DNA from: an uncultured Thermoleophilia bacterium
Lineage (GTDB): Bacteria > Actinomycetota > Thermoleophilia > Gaiellales > F1-60-MAGs149
Length of the DNA stretch: 5,600 bases
Assembly (NCBI GenBank): GCA_902806305.1
Contig: CADCWC010000279.1
Coordinates: forward strand, 1 to 5,600
Reading direction: 5' to 3'
Position numbers and translations under genes: made by a program. Below the pieces are notes generated by a model. The model had not been told where the DNA came from and did not search any database. It saw only the letters and a program-made list of their open reading frames with translations. Within the stretch, counting starts at the first letter, position 1. Each line of letters begins with the position of its first letter. Shown here piece after piece: positions 1 through 4,676 of this stretch.

Positions 1-484
1 CGGTGACGGCGTGCTGCTGCTCCTGGCTCCTGCCGTTGCCCGCCGGCGCGGACGAGCCCTCGATGACCTCCTGGCGACCGGCGTCGCCCGCCGTCACCTG
101 CAGCTTGCGCGGCTTCGCCTGCGGCGCGACGGGGATCGTCAGCGTCAGGACGCCGGCCTCGTAGCTCGCCTGCACCGCGTCGGCGTCGAGGCTCTCGCCG
201 AGGAACAGCTGGCGCGTGAACGTGCCGTAGGGCCGCTCGGCGACGATGATCTGATCGCCCTCCTTGCGGTTCGCCTGCCGCTGGGCCGTCACGGTCAGCA
301 CGTTGCGCTCGACCGTCAGGTCGATCGCCGACGCGTCGACGCCCGGCAGGTCGAAGTGGACGAGGAACTGGTCGCCGCGCCGGTAGGCGTCGAGCGGGAA
401 GCTGCGGGAGGCCTGCGTCGTCATCTGCTCCAACGACCGGTCCAGCTCGCGGAAGGGATCGAAGCGCTCGAAGCGCATGAGCAT
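1..484 (-). CDS. Small heat-shock protein, Hsp20 family (3' end outside window)
   Basis: This is an ATP-independent cytosolic holdase chaperone that binds unfolding proteins under heat or other stress. Translating the minus strand from ATG at 484 gives 161 residues with no stop before the window edge. The N-terminal arm (MLMRFERFDPFRELDRSLEQ) is typical of actinobacterial Hsp20. The alpha-crystallin domain spans about residues 32-119. It contains the family signature DLPGVD (45-50), ERPYGTFTRQLFL (83-95) and the A-GVL motif (A110-L113). The C-terminal anchoring IxI motif is present as a variant, L128-Q-V130 in KPRKLQV. A low-complexity polar tail follows, so the true end is probably near. ATG at 484 is preferred because AAGGAGG lies 7 nt upstream; an in-frame ATG at 478 would have 13 nt spacing. 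The gene is divergent from the gene at 689. Family assignment is firm; the missing C-terminal end is unknown. Confidence 0.95.
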   Translation of the reverse strand, partial: MLMRFERFDPFRELDRSLEQMTTQASRSFPLDAYRRGDQFLVHFDLPGVDASAIDLTVERNVLTVTAQRQANRKEGDQIIVAERPYGTFTRQLFLGESLDADAVQASYEAGVLTLTIPVAPQAKPRKLQVTAGDAGRQEVIEGSSAPAGNGRSQEQQHAVT

Positions 485-491
485 CGCACTA

Positions 492-498
492 CCTCCTT
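492..498 (-). promoter_or_regulatory. Shine-Dalgarno site of the Hsp20 gene
   Basis: The minus strand reads AAGGAGG, a near-perfect anti-16S match, 7 nt before ATG 484. It fixes the start at 484 rather than 478. It is by far the strongest ribosome-binding site in this window, consistent with a gene needing fast, high translation. Confidence 0.85.
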
Positions 499-567
499 CT
501 TCGGCCCTTCGGGAGACAGCGGGAGATGCGAGTGGCGCCGGGCCGACACTGCGCCCTCAGCGCCGTA

Positions 568-592
568 GTTCCCCCGTTCTGCCCGTCCAAAC
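568..592 (-). promoter_or_regulatory. Candidate sigma-B/SigF-type stress promoter of the Hsp20 gene
   Basis: On the minus strand, GTTT (592-589) is followed after 15 nt by GGGAAC (573-568). The general-stress sigma factors (B. subtilis SigB, mycobacterial SigF) use GTTT-N14-16-GGG(T/A)A(T). The match is full at -35 and 4 of 6 at -10. Transcription would start near 560, giving a 5' leader of about 75 nt. A stress promoter suits an Hsp20 gene. No CIRCE element or HspR-type HAIR repeat was found here. This is a short-motif match in GC-rich DNA and could be chance. Confidence 0.4.
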
Positions 593-627
593 GTTCCCGA
601 GGCAGCTCCCGAGCCGGATGACGCCCA

Positions 628-650
628 TCGTCGGCCGGGCCTCCCGACGA
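628..650. repeat. Perfect 7-bp inverted repeat, operator-like
   Basis: TCGTCGG (628-634) and CCGACGA (644-650) are exact reverse complements separated by 9 nt. The dyad lies in the Hsp20/secreted-protein divergent intergenic region, 26 bp upstream of a possible -10 for the gene at 689. Geometry and position would suit a dimeric regulator. The half-site does not match HAIR or CIRCE. In DNA this GC-rich, chance dyads occur. Confidence 0.35.
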
Positions 651-676
651 CCGGCGCGGATCGCCCCGGAGACAGG

Positions 677-682
677 TAGAAC
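677..682 (+). promoter_or_regulatory. Possible -10 element for a leaderless transcript
   Basis: TAGAAC lies exactly 6 nt before GTG 689, which would place the transcription start at or next to the first codon. It matches TANNNT except at the important last T. No good Shine-Dalgarno precedes this start, which is consistent with leaderless expression. The evidence is weak because of the final-base mismatch. Confidence 0.25.
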
Positions 683-688
683 GGTGCC

Positions 689-1606
689 GTGACGAACCTC
701 CGGACCACCTGCCCGCCGGCCCTGCTCGCCCTCGCCGCCCTCCTCGTCCTGGTTGTGACGCCGCCGCCCGCGGCCGCCCGTCCGCACGCTCCGACCCGAC
801 CGAGCGGACCCACGGCGACGCCGCTCGAGCTGCCTCGCGGCGGGCGTACCGTCTTCCCGGCCTTCCGCGTCGTCGCGTACTACGGCGGCGCCACGACGAG
901 CGCGCTCGGCGTGCTCGGCGAGGGCACGCCGGACCAGGCCGCCCGGCGCCTCGCGCGGCAGGCGCGCCGCTTCGCCACGCCGGGGCGTCCCGTGCTGCCC
1001 GCCTTCGAGCTGATCGTCACGGTGGCCCAGTCCTCGCCCGGCGCCGACGGGTCCTACAGCGCCCCCACGGCGCCCGCCGACATCCGGCGCTACCTCGCGG
1101 CCGCGCGCCGCGCGAAGGCGCTCCTCCTGCTCGACATCCAGCCCGGCAGGCGGGACTTCCTGCAGGAGGTCCGCCGGTACGAACGGTTCCTGCGTGAGCC
1201 CGACGTCGGCCTGGCCCTCGACGCCGAGTGGTCGATGCGCCCCGGCCAGGTGCCGGGCGAGACGATCGGCTCGACCGACGCGGCCACGATCAACCGCGTG
1301 TCCGGCTACCTCGACGGGCTCGTGACGCGCAAGCGCCTGCCGCAGAAGCTGCTCGTGATCCACCAGTTCACGCCGCAGATGGTGCGGAACCGGGCCGCCG
1401 TCAAGCCGCGACGCGGGCTGGCCGTGACGTTCCACATCGACGGCTTCGGCGGCCAGTTCGCCAAGCGCTCGAAGTACCGGCAGCTCCGGGTCCGGCCGCC
1501 GTTCTTCAACGGCTTCAAGCTCTTCTACGACGAGGACCGGGACATGCTGACGCCGCGCGAGGTTCTGGGCCTCAAGCCGGCCCCCGATCTGGTCACCTAC
1601 CAGTAA
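689..1606 (+). CDS. Secreted conserved protein of unknown function, possibly TIM-barrel-like
   Basis: The product has 305 residues, starting at GTG and ending in TAA. The N-terminus is a clear Sec-type signal peptide: Arg5, a hydrophobic core at about 11-24 (ALLALAALLVLVVT), then PPPAAA with probable cleavage near residue 30. There is no lipobox. The mature protein begins with a Pro-rich linker (about 31-50). A compact domain (about 54-290) follows, with repeated beta-strand-like segments ending in polar residues: RVVAYYGG (60-67), FELIVTVAQ (106-114), ALLLLDIQPGR (144-154), VGLALDAEW (173-181), LLVIHQFT (221-228), LAVTFHIDGFGG (244-255) and GFKLFYDED (275-283). Strand ends carrying D149, D178/E180, H225 and D251 resemble glycosidase-type (beta/alpha)8 barrels; that is inference, not a family match. 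I recall similar uncharacterised actinobacterial proteins but no established function. It is the first gene of a likely three-gene unit. Confidence 0.8.
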   Translation: MTNLRTTCPPALLALAALLVLVVTPPPAAARPHAPTRPSGPTATPLELPRGGRTVFPAFRVVAYYGGATTSALGVLGEGTPDQAARRLARQARRFATPGRPVLPAFELIVTVAQSSPGADGSYSAPTAPADIRRYLAAARRAKALLLLDIQPGRRDFLQEVRRYERFLREPDVGLALDAEWSMRPGQVPGETIGSTDAATINRVSGYLDGLVTRKRLPQKLLVIHQFTPQMVRNRAAVKPRRGLAVTFHIDGFGGQFAKRSKYRQLRVRPPFFNGFKLFYDEDRDMLTPREVLGLKPAPDLVTYQ

Positions 1607-1626
1607 CGGACGCGGTGGCGCCTGGT

Positions 1627-1656
1627 CGCACGTCGGACGGAGCGTCCGCCTGTGCG
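1627..1656 (+). other. Two-tier intercistronic hairpin
   Basis: CGCAC (1627-1631) pairs with GTGCG (1652-1656). Inside it, CGGACG (1634-1639) pairs with CGTCCG (1643-1648) around a GAG triloop. The tiers are separated by a 2x3 internal loop, giving 11 perfect base pairs in 30 nt. It lies 20 nt after the stop of the secreted-protein gene and 9 nt before GTG 1666. There is no U-tract, so it could be an actinobacterial-style terminator, an mRNA-processing or stability element, or a control on translation of the next gene. If the next gene started at GTG 1615 instead, the hairpin would be coding. Confidence 0.5.
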
Positions 1657-1665
1657 GCCGGTCCG

Positions 1666-2652
1666 GTGCTGCACGTGACGAACGGCGACAGCGCGCAGGT
1701 GCTGATCGAGCGCTCCGGCCTGGGCGGCGACGTGCTGCCGTGGCGCGACGTCCTGCACGAGGGGCCGGTGCCCGCAGACCTCCCGCCGGAGGAGCTGCGG
1801 CGGGTCCGCGTGCGGTTCCTCAGCCGCAGCGGCCGGCCGCCCGAGGCTGTCGTCGCCGCCGAGCTGGCTCGTCGGGACGAGGCGCTCGCCGACGCGGCGC
1901 AGCGCGAGCAGGTGGTGCTCTGGTTCGAGCACGACCTCTACGACCAGCTGCAGCTGCTGCAGGTCCTGTCGGGCCTCGAGGCGGCCGCGGTGGACCGGGG
2001 CCGCGTGTCGCTGATCTGCGTCGATGCCGTCCCCGGTCGCCCGCGGTTCGGCGGGCTCGGGGAGCTCGAGCCGGCGGAGCTCACCTCGCTCTGGCCGACC
2101 CGGACGGGCGTCACCGACGAGCAGTACCGGCTCGCGGCCACGGCCTGGGCGGCATTCCGGTCGCCCGACCCGACTGCCGTCGAGGACGTCGTCGCGGGGG
2201 ACACCGCAGCCCTGCCGTTCCTCGCCGCGGCGCTCCGCCGCCACCTGGAGCAGTTCCCGTGGGTCGGCGACGGCCTCTCCCGCAGCGAGCGCGCGCTGCT
2301 CGCCTCGCTCGACGCGGGGCCGGCGACCGCGGTCGAGCTCTTCGCCGCGCAGGCCGACGCCGAGGAGGCGCCGTTCCTCGGCGACACGGTCGCGTGGTCG
2401 TACCTCGCCGAGCTCGCGAGCGGTCCCGAGCCGCTGCTCGGACCGGCCTCGGCGGTGCCGCGTCCGGGCGCACCGCCGGTCGGCCGCCCCCTGACGCTCA
2501 CCGTGCTCGGTCGGCGGGTGCTGGACGGCCAGGCCGACCGGGTCGCCGTCCGGGGCGTGGACCGCTCGCTCGGCGGCGTCCGCCTGCGCGGCCGCGAGGT
2601 CTGGCGCTGGGATCCGACCGCGGCGCGGCTGGTCGCCCCGTCGGGGACCTGA
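1666..2652 (+). CDS. DUF1835-family protein, function unknown
   Basis: The product has 328 residues from GTG 1666 to TGA. It matches the DUF1835 family by its N-terminal MLHVTNGD motif (1-8), WRDVLHEGPVP (26-36) and WFEHDLYDQLQLL (86-98). The C-terminal half, about 150-316, contains the family-typical LGGVRLRG (302-309) and closing WRWD (313-316). There is no signal peptide or membrane segment, so it is probably cytosolic. No biochemical role is established for the family to my knowledge. The start is uncertain. GTG 1615 is in frame, only 8 nt after the previous stop, and has a weak GGA upstream, adding 17 residues. I prefer 1666 because family members usually begin at this H-V-x-N-G-D strand and the extra stretch is a hairpin. 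Neither start has a good ribosome-binding site. Confidence 0.85.
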   Translation: MLHVTNGDSAQVLIERSGLGGDVLPWRDVLHEGPVPADLPPEELRRVRVRFLSRSGRPPEAVVAAELARRDEALADAAQREQVVLWFEHDLYDQLQLLQVLSGLEAAAVDRGRVSLICVDAVPGRPRFGGLGELEPAELTSLWPTRTGVTDEQYRLAATAWAAFRSPDPTAVEDVVAGDTAALPFLAAALRRHLEQFPWVGDGLSRSERALLASLDAGPATAVELFAAQADAEEAPFLGDTVAWSYLAELASGPEPLLGPASAVPRPGAPPVGRPLTLTVLGRRVLDGQADRVAVRGVDRSLGGVRLRGREVWRWDPTAARLVAPSGT

Positions 2653-2688
2653 CGGCCCGGAGGGCGCGACGTCGGCGAGGATGTGGGC

Positions 2689-3693
2689 GTGCCGTCGCCG
2701 CGTGCCTCCGTTGCCACCGCCGTCCGGCGCGTGCGCGGCACCGGCGCCGACCTGCCCTTCGGCGACCCCGCACCGGCCCACGGCGTCCCGCTGGAGGGCT
2801 GGTACGTCCGCGTCGCCGATCCGACCTCGGGTCGTGTCGCCGCGGCGATGGTCGGCGTGGCGACCGAGCCGGACGGCGACCGGTGGGCGCTCGTCGTCCT
2901 CGCCGTCCATCCGGAGGGCATCGTCCGGCACGTCGTCGCGGAGGGCGACCTCGCGCTCGACTGGCCGCTGCGTGTGGGCACGGTCCTGCGCCTGGACGCC
3001 ACGTCGCTGCGGGCGCACGTCGACGACGTGGAGCTCGAGCTCCGGGTGCGACCGGGCGCACCGCTCCGCCCGCTCCTCTGGGGTGGTCTCGGGCCGGGGC
3101 ACCTCGTGCCCGGGCTCCCGCAGTACTGGACGCCGCTCGACGCGGGCCTCGCCGAGTGGGGGACGCTCCGGCTCGGCACCGACGTGCACGATCTGACCGG
3201 GGGCAGGGTCTACCGCGAGAAGAACTGGGGCCCCGGCTTCCCGCGGCACGGGTGGTGGTGGGGTGCCGCCCACGCGTTCCCCGACCCGCGTCTCGTGGTC
3301 GCCTTCGGCGGCGGCCCGCTGAGCCGATTCGGGCCCGCGCCGACGGCGGTCGTCGTCTCGACGCCCGAGGGCCTCGTGCGCCTGGGCACGCCGCTCGTCT
3401 CGCCGCTCACGACGACGGTCGCCGACGGCCGCGTCGCGGTCGCGGGCGGCGGCGCCCGGCATCGCGTCCGCGTCGAGGGACACCAGGGCGGCGGGGCGCT
3501 CGAGCTGCCGCATCCCGAGCCGCCGGGGCGGGAGCCCGCGTGGCGGGCACGTCAGGCGTTCGCGGGCGAGGTGACACTGCTCCTCGAGCGCCGCGCCGGC
3601 GCGCGCTGGCGGACCGCCGCGGCGGGCGTCTCACCGCTCGCGGGCCTCGAGTCCGGCACGCCCGTCAGCCGGTTAGGCCGGTCGCGCGGCTGA
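2689..3693 (+). CDS. Tocopherol-cyclase-like protein (VTE1-type lipocalin-like fold)
   Basis: The product has 334 residues. Plant and cyanobacterial tocopherol cyclase (VTE1) closes the chromanol ring on prenylated benzoquinols; relatives in non-photosynthetic bacteria are uncharacterised. Three blocks align with VTE1 from memory: LEGWYVRV (35-42; VTE1 FEGWYFKV), YREKNWGPGFPRHGWWWGAAHAF (175-197; VTE1 YSEKNWGGGFPRKWFWVQCNVF) and a C-terminal AFAGEVTLLLERR (290-302; VTE1 CYGELKLQIWER). YWTPLDAGLAEWG (146-158) fits the preceding VTE1 region. The VTE1 V-Q-C-N segment is G-A-A-H here, so the substrate may differ. There is no signal peptide; the protein is about 150 residues shorter than plant VTE1, mostly its transit peptide and central insertions. 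GTG 2689 is chosen because GAGG lies 8 nt upstream; in-frame GTG 2683 would have only 2 nt. It follows the DUF1835 gene by 36 nt, and its last 29 bp overlap the convergent prenyltransferase gene. Confidence 0.82.
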   Translation: MPSPRASVATAVRRVRGTGADLPFGDPAPAHGVPLEGWYVRVADPTSGRVAAAMVGVATEPDGDRWALVVLAVHPEGIVRHVVAEGDLALDWPLRVGTVLRLDATSLRAHVDDVELELRVRPGAPLRPLLWGGLGPGHLVPGLPQYWTPLDAGLAEWGTLRLGTDVHDLTGGRVYREKNWGPGFPRHGWWWGAAHAFPDPRLVVAFGGGPLSRFGPAPTAVVVSTPEGLVRLGTPLVSPLTTTVADGRVAVAGGGARHRVRVEGHQGGGALELPHPEPPGREPAWRARQAFAGEVTLLLERRAGARWRTAAAGVSPLAGLESGTPVSRLGRSRG

Positions 3694-3694
3694 C
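3664..3694. terminator. Candidate bidirectional terminator in the convergent gene overlap
   Basis: GTCAGCCG (3664-3671) and CGGCTGAC (3687-3694) form a perfect 8-bp inverted repeat with a 15-nt loop. The left arm contains the stop of the minus-strand prenyltransferase gene (3665-3667) and the right arm the stop of the plus-strand cyclase-like gene (3691-3693). By symmetry, each transcript folds the same hairpin at its end. There is no T-tract on either side, as is common for proposed actinobacterial terminators. Termination itself is inferred. Confidence 0.5.
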
Positions 3695-4609
3695 CGCCTC
3701 GGCCGCGACGAGCACCGCGCCGACGACGGCGTGGAGCCCCGCCGTCCCGTAGACGAGCGGCTCGATCCCCGGCTGACCGGGGCGCGTCGCCGAGCGGGCC
3801 AGCACGACCCGGCGCCAGGCGATCGGCAGGGTCAGGAACACCGTCAGCGCCGGCCATCCGAGGACGCCGGTGAGCACGAGCGCCGGCACGGCCAGGTACG
3901 CCCCGAGCAGCTCGAGCTCGTACAGCCGCCGCGCGCCGCGGAAGCCGACGAGCAGCGGCACGGTCCGGACTCCGGCGCGTCGGTCGTCGTCCATGTCGAC
4001 GAAGTTGTTCGCCGTCAGCACCGCGACCACGAGCAGTCCGGGCACGAACCCGACCACGAACGCCGCCGGATCCCAGGCGTCGCCGGTCACGGCGGTGTAG
4101 GCCCCGAGCGTCATCAGCGGGCCCATCAGGAAGACGATCGTGGGCTCACCGAGGGCGTGGTACTTGTACGGGAACGGGCCCACGGTGTAGGACCAGGCAG
4201 CGAGCACGCCCAGGAGCCCGACCGGCACGATCGCCGGGCCGGTCACCGCGACGATGACGGCGCCGAGGACGACGGTGGCCCCGAACAGGGCGCGGTAGTA
4301 CCGGCGGCCCTGGGCGACGGTCAGCGTGCCGTCCACGAACGAGCGGTCGTTGCCCTCCATCGCCGGCGTGTCGACCCCGTTGACGAAGTCCTCGACGCTG
4401 TTCGAGACGTTGGTGCCGAGCTGCACCAGCGCCCCGGCCAGGAGCACGACCGGTGCGAGCCACCACCGCACGTCGTCGCGCCCGCCCGCCATGACGAGGC
4501 CGAGCGCCACGGGCACGAGGGAACACGTGACGGAGGGCAGACGCAGCGCCGCGACGTACGCGGCGACGGTGCCGCGCGGCGGCGGACCGGGGAGGGGAAG
4601 GGCGCTCAC
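3665..4609 (-). CDS. menA: UbiA-superfamily prenyltransferase, MenA-like (1,4-dihydroxy-2-naphthoate polyprenyltransferase)
   Basis: The product is a 314-residue integral membrane enzyme. MenA attaches a polyprenyl chain to 1,4-dihydroxy-2-naphthoate, the membrane step of menaquinone synthesis. Visible features are the N-terminal LRLPSVTCSLVPVALG (22-37), where the first helix begins, and about eight further hydrophobic stretches. The first polyprenyl-diphosphate/Mg motif region is NVSNSVEDFVNGVD (67-80). YTVGPFPYKYHALGEP (141-156) resembles the E. coli MenA YTGGPRPYGYRGLGE region. The second motif is NNFVDMDDDRRAG (201-213), with D205 and D209 in place. In the first motif, the Asp usual after the second Asn is Ser71; D74 and D80 are kept and E73 is extra. 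It starts at GTG with no clear Shine-Dalgarno, divergent from the dehydrogenase gene. A neighbouring UbiA subfamily (e.g. homogentisate prenyltransferase) is possible but fits less well. Confidence 0.85.
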   Translation of the reverse strand: MSALPLPGPPPRGTVAAYVAALRLPSVTCSLVPVALGLVMAGGRDDVRWWLAPVVLLAGALVQLGTNVSNSVEDFVNGVDTPAMEGNDRSFVDGTLTVAQGRRYYRALFGATVVLGAVIVAVTGPAIVPVGLLGVLAAWSYTVGPFPYKYHALGEPTIVFLMGPLMTLGAYTAVTGDAWDPAAFVVGFVPGLLVVAVLTANNFVDMDDDRRAGVRTVPLLVGFRGARRLYELELLGAYLAVPALVLTGVLGWPALTVFLTLPIAWRRVVLARSATRPGQPGIEPLVYGTAGLHAVVGAVLVAAEAVSRATGLTG

Positions 4610-4630
4610 GTCGGAGGGTGTTCCCCGGAG

Positions 4631-4652
4631 CGCGCCGGCGGACGCCGGCGCG
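4631..4652. repeat. Perfect 9-bp inverted repeat in the divergent promoter region
   Basis: CGCGCCGGC (4631-4639) and GCCGGCGCG (4644-4652) are exact reverse complements around a GGAC loop. It lies in the 67-bp space between the divergent prenyltransferase and dehydrogenase genes, overlapping where the -35 of the dehydrogenase promoter would be. It could be an operator seen by both genes, or a 5' leader hairpin in the prenyltransferase mRNA about 21 nt before its GTG. The GC-only arms make a chance origin more likely than for a mixed sequence. Confidence 0.45.
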
Positions 4653-4664
4653 GCCGGGCACGTC

Positions 4665-4670
4665 TACAGT
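4665..4670 (+). promoter_or_regulatory. -10 element, probable leaderless promoter of the isocitrate dehydrogenase gene
   Basis: TACAGT matches the actinobacterial TANNNT -10 consensus and ends exactly 6 nt before ATG 4677. This places the expected transcription start on the A of the start codon. No Shine-Dalgarno is visible upstream of the ATG, as expected for a leaderless mRNA. The -35 position (about 4641-4647) shows no TTGACA-like match and lies within the 9-bp inverted repeat. Confidence 0.55.
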
Positions 4671-4676
4671 CTTCGC

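Noticed and set aside
11..568. Plus-strand open frame opposite the Hsp20 gene
   Set aside because: The minus strand encodes an unmistakable alpha-crystallin domain. The plus-strand translation is Arg/Leu-rich with no family resemblance.
485..688. CIRCE or HspR (HAIR) operator sought upstream of the Hsp20 gene
   Set aside because: No TTAGCACTC-N9-GAGTGCTAA or CTTGAGT-N7-ACTCAAG-like repeat is present. The 7-bp dyad there has an unrelated half-site.
557..1435. 292-codon minus-strand frame opposite the secreted-protein gene
   Set aside because: The plus strand has a signal peptide and structured domain; the minus frame shows only Arg/Gly-rich sequence.
2636..2655. Small hairpins around the DUF1835 stop (CCCC-GTC-GGGG and CCGTC/GACGG)
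   Set aside because: Arms of only 4-5 bp in very GC-rich DNA, mutually exclusive, with no T-tract. Not distinguishable from chance.
1597..3513. 638-codon open frame on the minus strand across the DUF1835 and cyclase-like genes
   Set aside because: Low-complexity Arg/Gly/Ala/Pro translation without recognisable motifs. The plus-strand frames here carry clear family motifs, so this is a GC-bias shadow.
1740..3752. 670-codon plus-strand open frame spanning two genes
   Set aside because: Arg/Ala/Pro-rich translation crossing the boundary of two genes supported in other frames. No domain signal.
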